The notes: a model not told the origin generated them from the sequence alone. Shown: positions 1 to 5,850, counted from the first letter of the stretch. The stretch: DNA of 6,863 bases from Eubacteriaceae bacterium (GCA_012797825.1 JAAZOI010000103.1:1-6863); one strand, 5' to 3'. Made by a program: numbers and translations.

Positions 1-47
1 GACTGCGGGCGATGTCGCCGCTATATAAGGACAGGAGGAAAAATTAA
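1..47 (+). CDS. nifS: Cysteine desulfurase (NifS/IscS family), C-terminal fragment
   Basis: This is the 3' end of a gene that begins left of the window. Read from base 3, the frame gives LRAMSPLYKDRRKN and stops at TAA 45-47. An 'LR-x-MSPLY' tail close to the stop is typical of clostridial NifS/IscS-type cysteine desulfurases, which strip sulfur from cysteine and pass it to the IscU/NifU scaffold. The scaffold gene starts one base after this stop, which strongly supports the call. The AGGAGG at 33-38 codes for two arginines here and also serves as the ribosome binding site for the next gene, so the two are probably translationally coupled. No catalytic residues are visible because only 14 codons are present. 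Confidence 0.75.
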   Translation, partial: LRAMSPLYKDRRKN

Positions 48-48
48 C

Positions 49-417
49 ATGGATTACACAGAAAAAGTAATAGATCATTTTAAAAATCCCAGAAACGTAG
101 GAGAACTTAAAGACGCCAACGCAATAGGCAGAGTAGGCAGCCCTTCTTGCGGAGACAAGATGGAAATGTACTTAAAGATAGAAGACGGCATAATAAAAGA
201 CGCTAAATTTATGACATTCGGATGCGCCGCGGCTATTTCATCAAGCAGCGTGGCAACTGAACTTTTAAAAGGTATGACTATTGAAGAAGCAAAAAAGCTG
301 ACTAATCAGCAAGTAGTGGAAAAATTGGGAGGGCTTCCGGAAGCTAAAATCCACTGTTCGGTAATGGTGGAAGAAGCTGTAAAAGCGGCGCTTGAGGACT
401 ACTATAAAAGAAAATAG
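49..417 (+). CDS. nifU: Iron-sulfur cluster assembly scaffold, IscU/NifU type
   Basis: The 122-residue protein is the single-domain scaffold on which [2Fe-2S] clusters are built from iron and desulfurase-derived sulfur before transfer to apoproteins in the cytoplasm. The three cluster cysteines are present: C34 in SPSCGD, C59 in FGCAA and C103 in IHCSVM. So is the conserved aspartate D36, which tunes cluster release. The N-terminal NPRNVG block is also family-typical. Length matches the short clostridial NifU/IscU form, without the C-terminal Nfu domain of nitrogen-fixation NifU. The LPPVK segment that proteobacterial IscU uses to bind the HscA chaperone reads LPEAK here (96-100), which fits Gram-positive systems without HscA/HscB. 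The start is set by AGGAGG ten bases upstream, inside the end of the desulfurase gene. The unit ends at a hairpin just downstream. Confidence 0.95.
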   Translation: MDYTEKVIDHFKNPRNVGELKDANAIGRVGSPSCGDKMEMYLKIEDGIIKDAKFMTFGCAAAISSSSVATELLKGMTIEEAKKLTNQQVVEKLGGLPEAKIHCSVMVEEAVKAALEDYYKRK

Positions 418-433
418 ATTAAGTAAACATAAT

Positions 434-470
434 AACGGGAGCAGTCATCTGCTCCTGTTTGGTATATTTA
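434..470. terminator. Hairpin terminator between the convergent genes
   Basis: An 11-bp stem (434-444 with 449-459, one G-U pair) closes a TCAT loop. The core is GGAGCAG/CTGCTCC. It lies 17 bases after the NifU stop codon. On the plus strand it is followed by a mixed TTGGTATATTTATT tract, not a clean run of T. On the minus strand it is followed by TATTATGTTTA, so it could also end the convergent Cys-rich gene, which stops at 495. The stem is strong, but the U-tract is imperfect in both directions. Confidence 0.65.
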
Positions 471-494
471 TTATCTGCTAATGTATTATAGTAA

Positions 495-869
495 TTATTT
501 ATTGGCAGAGCAATGATGCTGTATGTTTCTGTGCTCTTTAATAAATATATCCGCAATGTTTATTCCGCATAAGCTGCATACTGACGTTAAAGAAAGAATG
601 CATTTTCCTATCTGAGCCTCTATTTTTTCACGGCATTCGTCGCAAGCAGAATTTATATATAATTTCATCAATTGATCATAGTTTATATTTTTAAGCTCGT
701 ATTCAAGGGTGTCGTAAGATTTAATGCAACCGCACTGTATTTCACATTGTGTAATGACATTAAAAAGATTATAGGAATTTTCATTGAGTTCTTTTAAAAT
801 TTCACTCATATTTTGTTTATTTGTCACTTTGTCGTCAACATATGCTTGGAAAATATCAATAAGCAACAT
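495..869 (-). CDS. Uncharacterised cysteine-rich small protein
   Basis: I do not recognise this gene. From the chosen start it encodes 124 residues with nine cysteines: C42, C46 and C48 (C-x3-C-x-C), C76 and C79 (CDEC), C90, C98 and C101 (C-x2-C), and C120 after a histidine pair (H118, H119). There is no signal peptide or clear membrane segment, so it is probably cytoplasmic; that and the CxxC pairs suggest metal binding or thiol redox chemistry (inference). The C-terminal stretch around IGKC...CGINIADI faintly resembles the last helices of MazG-like all-alpha proteins, but the acidic metal-binding residues of that family are not evident. An in-frame ATG at 908 was rejected: it lies inside the promoter -10 box, upstream of the predicted transcript start, whereas ATG 869 has AAAAGGAG eight bases upstream. 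It is transcribed convergent to nifU and divergent from carD, as a single-gene unit. Confidence 0.8.
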   Translation of the reverse strand: MLLIDIFQAYVDDKVTNKQNMSEILKELNENSYNLFNVITQCEIQCGCIKSYDTLEYELKNINYDQLMKLYINSACDECREKIEAQIGKCILSLTSVCSLCGINIADIFIKEHRNIQHHCSANK

Positions 870-877
870 AGCACAAA

Positions 878-885
878 CTCCTTTT
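878..885 (-). promoter_or_regulatory. Ribosome binding site that fixes the start of the Cys-rich gene
   Basis: The minus strand reads AAAAGGAG followed by eight bases and then ATG (869-867). This favours the internal methionine over the upstream in-frame ATG at 908, shortening the protein from 137 to 124 residues. Confidence 0.85.
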
Positions 886-906
886 ACACCTTTATAAGTC
901 AATTTC

Positions 907-936
907 ATTATATGGTTTGTCTTGTGTTAATGTCAA
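907..936 (-). promoter_or_regulatory. Near-consensus sigma-A promoter for the Cys-rich gene
   Basis: The minus strand carries a perfect TTGACA (-35, 936-931) and a perfect TATAAT (-10, 912-907) separated by 18 bp. Transcription would begin near position 900, giving a leader of about 31 bases before ATG 869. It points away from the carD promoter, about 80 bp distant. Such a close match implies strong basal expression unless it is repressed. Confidence 0.85.
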
Positions 937-952
937 CAATAAGAAAACACAA
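922..952. promoter_or_regulatory. Candidate operator over the -35 region of the Cys-rich gene
   Basis: Two overlapping dyads cover the -35 box. TTGTGTT (922-928) and AACACAA (946-952) form a perfect 7-bp inverted repeat with a 17-bp spacer. Within it, 922-939 has TTGT and ACAA ends spaced as in the Rex redox-repressor consensus TTGTTAA-N4-TTAACAA; read on the minus strand, 10 of its 14 fixed positions match. Part of the match comes from the -35 hexamer itself, and the region is AT-rich, so chance is a real alternative. Confidence 0.3.
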
Positions 953-1016
953 AATTTCGACAATTACATGATAAATGCATCTGATTTTTATACGAATAAA
1001 TTTTAACAATGTGTCT

Positions 1017-1045
1017 TTGACTATTAAAAGAATTTGTATTATAAT
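1017..1045 (+). promoter_or_regulatory. Sigma-A promoter of the carD operon
   Basis: TTGACT (1017-1022) and a perfect TATAAT (1040-1045) are separated by 17 bp. Predicted transcription starts near 1052, leaving a leader of about 20 bases before the carD ATG at 1073. TGAGG at 1061-1065 acts as its ribosome binding site, seven bases upstream. The leader is too short for a riboswitch. This is the only convincing promoter for the seven-gene plus-strand run. Confidence 0.85.
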
Positions 1046-1072
1046 AATCTAATATAGAAATGAGGCTTTATT

Positions 1073-1534
1073 ATGTATAAGGTAGGAGAAATGGTGGTAC
1101 ACCCACTATATGGCGCAGGGATTATAAATAGTATAACAATAGATAACATGTATGAGTTAAAACTGGATAGCGGAAGAATGGTTATGTCTGTACCTATTGA
1201 TAGCGCAGAGCAAGTAGGGCTGCGAAAAGTACATACTTCCGCCGAAATAAATGTATTGCTTGATAAAATTAAAGCGGACAGCCGTGAAATAGATTTAAAC
1301 TGGTCTAAAAGATATAAAGATAATTTGGAAAAAATAAAAAGCGGCAAACTTTTGCTTGTTAGTCAGGTAGTGACTGATTTAATTAAAATCGACAGAAGCA
1401 AGGGGCTTTCTACCGGGGAAAAGAAGATGCTTAATAATGCTAAAAAGATATTAGTAAGCGAAGTAGCATGTGTAAAAGAATTATGTGAAAAAGATGCGGA
1501 AAAGCTAATATACAGCATTATTAAAACCAATTAA
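1073..1534 (+). CDS. carD: CarD/CdnL-family RNA polymerase-binding regulator
   Basis: The 153-residue protein has the usual CarD/CdnL length and architecture. Residues 1-55 form the RNA-polymerase-interacting domain shared with the Mfd/TRCF coupling factor, with the signature VGEMVVHPLYGAGII near the start. The helical C-terminal DNA-binding domain includes W77 in the NWSKRY segment, equivalent to the tryptophan that in mycobacterial CarD wedges into the minor groove at the upstream edge of the transcription bubble, and the family block GLSTGEKKML (111-120). Proteins of this family bind the beta subunit and stabilise open promoter complexes, affecting rRNA and growth-related genes; that role is inferred here from homology. 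It is the first gene of the long operon and is followed seven bases later by the Shine-Dalgarno region of the PIN/TRAM gene, so the two are almost certainly cotranscribed. Confidence 0.93.
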   Translation: MYKVGEMVVHPLYGAGIINSITIDNMYELKLDSGRMVMSVPIDSAEQVGLRKVHTSAEINVLLDKIKADSREIDLNWSKRYKDNLEKIKSGKLLLVSQVVTDLIKIDRSKGLSTGEKKMLNNAKKILVSEVACVKELCEKDAEKLIYSIIKTN

Positions 1535-1541
1535 ACATCAT

Positions 1542-1548
1542 GTGGAGG
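1542..1548 (+). promoter_or_regulatory. Ribosome binding site implying a TTG start for the PIN/TRAM gene
   Basis: GTGGAGG sits five bases before an in-frame TTG at 1554. The GTG at 1542, the earliest possible start in this frame, is itself part of this motif and has no Shine-Dalgarno sequence of its own upstream. TTG 1554 is therefore the better-supported start. Confidence 0.7.
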
Positions 1549-1553
1549 AAAAT

Positions 1554-2645
1554 TTGAAGACAGCAGTTAAGTTACTGTCAGCTATTATAGGAATTATAAT
1601 CGGGTATCAAACCAGTTATTTTCTTATTGAAAACGGGATACTAACAAAGTTAATCAACAGGACAATAACAAGCCCTTATGATTATATTATAAGTTCTGTT
1701 TTTGCTGCAATTTGCGGCTTGATTTTATTGTTTTTAACACCTTACATAATTGACACAATAAACAAAATCTCAAAAAATCTGCTAAAAAAACTAAGGTCAT
1801 ATTCTGTATGGGATTTAGTGCTTGGAATAGTAGGACTTACTGTCGCGTTAGTAATAGGGGTGCTTTTAAGCATACCTATAAATAACCTTTCAATACCGGA
1901 TATTTTAAAGAACGTTATTATAATATTAATATATATTGTTTTGATTTACGTTTTAGTTTCACTTGCAACGCTTAAACGCTCCGAATTTCAAAATATATTT
2001 AAGCCAGCAACAGAGAGAGACAAGGAAAAAGAATCTAAAAAAAGCAAACATGATTTGAAATTAAAAATACTTGACACTTCCGCGATTATTGACGGAAGAA
2101 TACTTGATATTTTTAAAAGCGGCTTTATTGAAGGGGTTATTGTCATACCCGAATTTGTATTGTCGGAGCTGAGACATGTTGCTGACTCATCTGATGATTT
2201 GAAGAGACAAAGGGGAAGAAGAGGGCTTGACATACTTGGCAGAATACAGACAGAATTAAGCCTTGAAGTAAGAGTAGTTGATAAAGATTATCCGCAGATT
2301 GACGAGGTTGACGTAAAACTTGTTAAATTGGCATTTGATATGGGCGGCAAGATAATAACAAATGACTTTAATTTAAATAAAATTGCCCAATTTCAAGGCG
2401 TAAGCGTTCTTAATGTAAATGAACTTGCTAATGCGGTAAAAACTATTTTGCTTCCGGGGGAAGAAATGGAAATTATGATAATTAAAGAAGGGAAAGAAAA
2501 CAATCAGGGTATAGGCTATTTGGATGACGGAACCATGATTGTAGTTCAAGGAGGCAAAAAGTATATAGGCGAAAATAAAGCCATTATGGTAACAAGTGTT
2601 TTACAGACTGCTGCAGGCAGGATGGTATTTGCTAAACCCAGATGA
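1554..2645 (+). CDS. yacL: YacL-type membrane protein with PIN and TRAM domains
   Basis: Starting at TTG 1554 the protein is 363 residues; starting at GTG 1542 it is 367. In the 363 numbering, four hydrophobic helices lie near 4-25, 44-66, 88-110 and 117-140. A charged linker rich in K and E follows, then a PIN nuclease-fold domain from about 170 to 295. The acidic PIN residues are visible: D174 and D180 in LDTSAIIDGR, E205 in LSELRH, D253 in EVDVKL and D271 in ITNDFN. A TRAM-like beta domain, which in other proteins binds RNA, occupies about 300 to 360. This matches Bacillus YacL, whose cellular substrate is not well established. Retained acidic residues suggest a metal-dependent RNase held at the inner face of the membrane. 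The stop overlaps the ispD start as ATGA, indicating translational coupling. Confidence 0.93.
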   Translation: MKTAVKLLSAIIGIIIGYQTSYFLIENGILTKLINRTITSPYDYIISSVFAAICGLILLFLTPYIIDTINKISKNLLKKLRSYSVWDLVLGIVGLTVALVIGVLLSIPINNLSIPDILKNVIIILIYIVLIYVLVSLATLKRSEFQNIFKPATERDKEKESKKSKHDLKLKILDTSAIIDGRILDIFKSGFIEGVIVIPEFVLSELRHVADSSDDLKRQRGRRGLDILGRIQTELSLEVRVVDKDYPQIDEVDVKLVKLAFDMGGKIITNDFNLNKIAQFQGVSVLNVNELANAVKTILLPGEEMEIMIIKEGKENNQGIGYLDDGTMIVVQGGKKYIGENKAIMVTSVLQTAAGRMVFAKPR

Positions 2646-3361
2646 GAAGTTCGCTTTCTATGAATAATATTGTTACAGCCATTATTGCAGCAGGAGGGTC
2701 AGGCAGCAGGATACCCTCTCAGATAAGCAAGCAATATCTGCCGCTTGATAATAAGCCCGTTATAGTATACAGTTATGAAGAATTAGCTAAGAGCCATAAA
2801 GTGGACGCTGTTATTATAGTAGCTGCAGAGAACGAAATAAGCATATGCGAAAGCATTATAGCTAAATTCAAAGTAAATGATAAACCGGTAAAAATAGTGC
2901 CGGGCGGAAGCAGCAGACAGAAATCGGTATTATGCGGACTTAATGCATGCGATGAAAATACAAAAATTGCGCTAATACATGACGGAGCCAGACCTTTTAT
3001 AACAAACGCAATGATTGATGACTGTATAAAAACAATGGATAAATATAAAGCTTGCAGCGTAGGCGTAAGCGCCATAAATACAATAAAACAAGTTGATGAT
3101 AATAATGTAGTTATAAAAACGCTTGACAGATGCAAAATATGGGAAGTTCAGACTCCGCAATGCTTTGATTATAAGTTAATACGCGATCTTCATATAAAAG
3201 CTGAAGAAAACAATATTAACGTAACTGACGATTGTACACTTGCGGAAATTAATAATATAGAAGTAAAAATGATTAACGGAAGTTATGACAATATAAAAAT
3301 AACTGTTGCCAGAGATTTATTTACAGCACAAGAAATAATAAAACAATTTAAGCGAGGTTGA
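2642..3361 (+). CDS. ispD: 2-C-methyl-D-erythritol 4-phosphate cytidylyltransferase
   Basis: IspD is the third enzyme of the cytoplasmic MEP isoprenoid pathway. It joins CTP and 2-C-methyl-D-erythritol 4-phosphate to give CDP-methylerythritol and pyrophosphate. The 239-residue protein shows the nucleotidyltransferase loop IIAAGGSGSR (R23) with the catalytic lysine K30 in SKQYLPL, the family block HDGARPF (113-119), R163 before WEVQTPQ, the TDD motif (195-197) and K219 near the C-terminus. The methionine common after the loop arginine (GxRM) is isoleucine here, and the usual C-terminal 'TTPEDL' is replaced by TVARDL; neither looks disabling. The ATG overlaps the previous stop. A second in-frame ATG at 2660 would remove six residues and begins closer to the conserved fold; neither start has a strong Shine-Dalgarno sequence, so the exact N-terminus is uncertain. 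Confidence 0.95.
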   Translation: MRSSLSMNNIVTAIIAAGGSGSRIPSQISKQYLPLDNKPVIVYSYEELAKSHKVDAVIIVAAENEISICESIIAKFKVNDKPVKIVPGGSSRQKSVLCGLNACDENTKIALIHDGARPFITNAMIDDCIKTMDKYKACSVGVSAINTIKQVDDNNVVIKTLDRCKIWEVQTPQCFDYKLIRDLHIKAEENNINVTDDCTLAEINNIEVKMINGSYDNIKITVARDLFTAQEIIKQFKRG

Positions 3362-3365
3362 TACT

Positions 3366-4331
3366 ATGAGTTTAACTAACGAAAAAATTATTAAAATGTA
3401 TACAAGAATGGTAACGGCCAGATTACTTGAAGAGATGCTGAATGAAATGTTTAATGAGGGTATGCTGCACGGCACAACACATTTAGGTATAGGACAAGAG
3501 GCTTCGGGAGTAGCGCCGTGTATGACATTAATGGAAGGCGATAAAATTACATTAACTCATAGAAATCATGTCGGATGCGTCGGAATAGGCATGGATGTCA
3601 AGAAAATTCTTGCCGAAATGTTTGGAAAAGAAACAGGCGTGTGCGGCGGATACGGCGGCAGCATGCATATGGTTGATTATGAAAAAGGCAATATGTTTGC
3701 AAGCGGAGTTGTTGGCGGAGGACTCGGCATAGCGGTCGGAGCAGCGCTAAAAATGAAATACAAAGGCGAGGCTAACATAGTAATATGTTTTATAGGCGAC
3801 GGTGCGACTAATGAAGGTATGTTTCATGAAGCTTTAAATCTTGCGTCTATATGGAAACTGCCTATTGTTTTCTTTGTAGAAAATAACGGATATGCGGTAT
3901 CAATGCCTACTTATAGAAGCATGAATTTACAAAACATTGAAAAAAGAGCGGAATCATACGGAATGCGTTCTATAATTGTTGACGGAAACAATGCAATTGA
4001 TATATATAATATGACATTTTCGGCTGTGCAATCTGTACGAGAAGGATTCGGCCCTATGTTTATTGAAAGCAAGACTTACAGAATATGCGGGCATTCGCGC
4101 AGCGATACGGAACAGTTATACAGAAATCAGAAAGAAATGGATTATTATCTTGCAAAATGCCCTATAAAAAGACTTGAAGAATATATGCTGAAAAACAACA
4201 TAGCAAAAAGCGAGATGCTTAAAGAAATAAACACCCAGGTTATGGATGAATTAAAACAGGCAGTATTATATGCGCAAAACAGTCTGGAACCGTCTTTGGA
4301 AAATATAGGCAAATACGTGTATGCAAAGTGA
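3366..4331 (+). CDS. acoA: TPP-dependent 2-oxoacid/acetoin dehydrogenase E1, alpha subunit (AcoA-like)
   Basis: The 321-residue protein is a complete E1-alpha, the half of the alpha2-beta2 decarboxylase that carries the thiamine diphosphate-Mg2+ motif. That motif is seen as GDGATNEG (144-151) through the ENN at 172-174. R66 and H68 lie in THRNH, a region that contacts the cofactor phosphates, and GHSRSD (242-247) is the phosphorylation-loop region. The GGYGGSMHM block (94-102) and the short length resemble AcoA of acetoin dehydrogenase more than Bacillus PdhA, but substrate (acetoin, pyruvate or another 2-oxoacid) cannot be settled by eye. The HRGHG typical of AcoA is HRNHV here. GAGG lies eight bases before ATG, and only four bases separate this gene from ispD. 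The end adjoins the E1-beta gene, whose ribosome binding site covers this gene's stop codon. No E2 or E3 gene is adjacent, which is unusual. Confidence 0.88.
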   Translation: MSLTNEKIIKMYTRMVTARLLEEMLNEMFNEGMLHGTTHLGIGQEASGVAPCMTLMEGDKITLTHRNHVGCVGIGMDVKKILAEMFGKETGVCGGYGGSMHMVDYEKGNMFASGVVGGGLGIAVGAALKMKYKGEANIVICFIGDGATNEGMFHEALNLASIWKLPIVFFVENNGYAVSMPTYRSMNLQNIEKRAESYGMRSIIVDGNNAIDIYNMTFSAVQSVREGFGPMFIESKTYRICGHSRSDTEQLYRNQKEMDYYLAKCPIKRLEEYMLKNNIAKSEMLKEINTQVMDELKQAVLYAQNSLEPSLENIGKYVYAK

Positions 4332-4334
4332 GGA
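4328..4334 (+). promoter_or_regulatory. Ribosome binding site overlapping the E1-alpha stop, sets the E1-beta start
   Basis: GTGAGGA spans the TGA stop of E1-alpha (4329-4331) and lies seven bases before ATG 4342. That ATG gives the family-typical N-terminus MKEITYREA. The upstream in-frame ATG at 4321 lacks such a site and would only add seven unconserved residues. Confidence 0.8.
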
Positions 4335-4341
4335 TCTGAAA

Positions 4342-5319
4342 ATGAAAGAGATAACATACAGAGAAGCAATAAATGAAGCGCTTGCCGAGGAAATGACACG
4401 TGATGAGAACGTTATATTGATGGGTGAAGATATCGGGCTGTACGGGGGCAATTTTCAGGTAACAAAAGACCTTATATTAAAATTCGGAGATAACAGAGTA
4501 ATGGATACGCCTGTAAGCGAAGCGGTAACCGCCGGATGCGCTGTCGGGGCTGCGATGAGCGGTCTTAGACCCGTAATAGAGGCGACATTTTCGGATTTTG
4601 TAACGCTTATGATGGATAACCTTGTAAATCAAGCCGCTAAAATACATTATCTGTCTGCCGGAGAAATAAACGTTCCAATGGTTTTGCGTCTGCCGGTAGG
4701 ATGCGGAACAGGCGCTGGCGCACAGCATTCTCAAAGTCTGGAGGCATGGATGTGCCATGTGCCGGGACTTAAAGTAGTGTTCCCGTCTAACCCATATGAA
4801 GCAAAAGGACTTTTGAAAGCGGCAATAAGAGACGATAATCCGGTAATTTTCTGCGAGCATAAACTGTTGTATCCGACAGCGGGAAGTGTGCCGGAAGAAG
4901 ACTATACAATACCTTTAAGCCAGGCAAATATAGTAAAAAAAGGTACGAGCCTTACTATGATTGCATACGGATATTCCGTACAAAAATGTCTTGTAGCGGC
5001 AATGCAATTAAAACCTAAAGGAATTGACATTGAAGTTATAGACTTACGTACACTGCATCCTTTAGATGAGGATACTATACTTGAGTCGGTTAAAAAAACA
5101 GGCAGGGTAATTATTGTTCACGAGGCTGTGAAAACAGGTGGAGTAGGAGCCGAAATTTCCGCGCTTATTGCGGAAAAAGCGTTTTCTTATTTAAAAGCTC
5201 CGATACTGAGAATAGCGGGAATGGACATACCCATACCTTTTAATAAAACTATGGAGCAGGCTTGCGTTCCGCAGATTTTAGACATTAAAAAAGCAGCAGA
5301 GAGAATGATGAGAAGGTAA
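4342..5319 (+). CDS. acoB: TPP-dependent 2-oxoacid/acetoin dehydrogenase E1, beta subunit (AcoB-like)
   Basis: The 325-residue protein is a full-length E1-beta, partner of the preceding subunit. The N-terminal ITYREAINEALAEEM and MGEDIGLYGG (27-36) are family hallmarks. E60 in DTPVSEAVTAG is the glutamate expected to activate the thiamine ring, and H129 in AQHSQSLEAW is the conserved active-site histidine. The C-terminal transketolase-like domain carries IDLRTLHPLD and VHEAVKTGGVGAE (259-271). The segment from HSQSLEAW to EHKLLYP (129-178) is closer in feel to AcoB-type acetoin dehydrogenases than to PdhB, but this is judged by eye. Alternating alpha and beta genes in tight coupling suggests equal synthesis of the heterotetramer. 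A lipoyl E2 and dihydrolipoyl dehydrogenase E3 would normally follow; instead ispF starts 41 bases downstream. The gap contains only a weak dyad, not a terminator. Confidence 0.9.
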   Translation: MKEITYREAINEALAEEMTRDENVILMGEDIGLYGGNFQVTKDLILKFGDNRVMDTPVSEAVTAGCAVGAAMSGLRPVIEATFSDFVTLMMDNLVNQAAKIHYLSAGEINVPMVLRLPVGCGTGAGAQHSQSLEAWMCHVPGLKVVFPSNPYEAKGLLKAAIRDDNPVIFCEHKLLYPTAGSVPEEDYTIPLSQANIVKKGTSLTMIAYGYSVQKCLVAAMQLKPKGIDIEVIDLRTLHPLDEDTILESVKKTGRVIIVHEAVKTGGVGAEISALIAEKAFSYLKAPILRIAGMDIPIPFNKTMEQACVPQILDIKKAAERMMRR

Positions 5320-5360
5320 TAATTCTCTGCAATGATTATAATATATTATGAGGACTGAAT

Positions 5361-5837
5361 ATGCGGATTGGAATAGGCTATGACGCTCACAGGCTTGAAA
5401 AAGACAGGCGTCTTATATTGGGCGGAGTGGAAATAGAGCATGAGAAAGGACTTTTAGGTCATTCCGATGCAGACGTGCTTGTACACGCTATTATGGACGC
5501 GCTGCTGGGAGCGGCCGCTATGGGCGATATAGGCAAACATTTTCCCGATACGGATATTAAATATAAAGACATTAACAGCATGAGCCTGCTTAGGCAAGTG
5601 TATCAGATGCTTGCAACGCAAGGTTATAAGATTGTAAATATAGACAGCGTTATTATAGCGCAAAAGCCTAAACTCGCGCCGCATATTGAAAAAATGCGTG
5701 AAAATATCGCGAACAGTTTATATATGGATATATCCGATATTTCAATAAAAGCTACAACAGAAGAAAATATGGGATTTACCGGAAGAGAGGAAGGCATAAG
5801 CGCGAAAGCCGTATGCCTTATAGAAAAAATCAAATAG
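5361..5837 (+). CDS. ispF: 2-C-methyl-D-erythritol 2,4-cyclodiphosphate synthase
   Basis: IspF cyclises CDP-methylerythritol 2-phosphate to methylerythritol 2,4-cyclodiphosphate with release of CMP, two steps after IspD. The 158-residue length is standard for the homotrimer. Zinc ligands D8 and H10 (GYDAH) and H42 (VHAIMDALLGA) are present, as are the HSDADV loop (34-39) and the nucleotide-binding ATTEENMGFTGREEGI block (131-146). The start is supported by TGAGGA six bases upstream of ATG. In many Firmicutes ispF directly follows ispD; here two E1 genes separate them. Thirteen bases separate its stop from cysS. It is a free-standing IspF, not the IspDF fusion found in some proteobacteria. Confidence 0.97.
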   Translation: MRIGIGYDAHRLEKDRRLILGGVEIEHEKGLLGHSDADVLVHAIMDALLGAAAMGDIGKHFPDTDIKYKDINSMSLLRQVYQMLATQGYKIVNIDSVIIAQKPKLAPHIEKMRENIANSLYMDISDISIKATTEENMGFTGREEGISAKAVCLIEKIK

Positions 5838-5850
5838 GGAAAGGCAAAAA

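Noticed and set aside
474..509. Second dyad TCTGCTAAT/ATTGGCAGA at the 3' end of the Cys-rich gene
   Set aside because: The 9-bp stem has one wobble in plus-strand RNA and a C-A mismatch in minus-strand RNA, with an 18-base loop. The hairpin at 434-459 is a far better terminator candidate.
870..908. N-terminal extension of the Cys-rich protein to ATG 908
   Set aside because: The ATG falls within the -10 box, upstream of the predicted transcription start, and lacks a ribosome binding site; the extra 13 residues come from leader sequence.
1039..1347. Minus-strand open frame of 102 codons opposite carD
   Set aside because: It is antisense to a clearly conserved CarD gene, has no ribosome binding site that I can see, and its translation is low-complexity hydrophobic and serine-rich, as expected of a shadow frame.
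4477..4860. Minus-strand open frame of 127 codons inside E1-beta
   Set aside because: It lies wholly within a conserved coding region and resembles no family; treated as a shadow.
5296..5330. Dyad GCAGAGA/TCTCTGC at the end of E1-beta as a terminator before ispF
   Set aside because: The 7-bp stem has a 21-base loop and no run of T follows, so it is unlikely to stop transcription.
5337..5342. TATAAT before ispF as an internal promoter
   Set aside because: No TTGACA-like -35 element lies at the proper distance, and the extended -10 TGn motif is misplaced by one base. AT-rich spacers produce such hexamers by chance.
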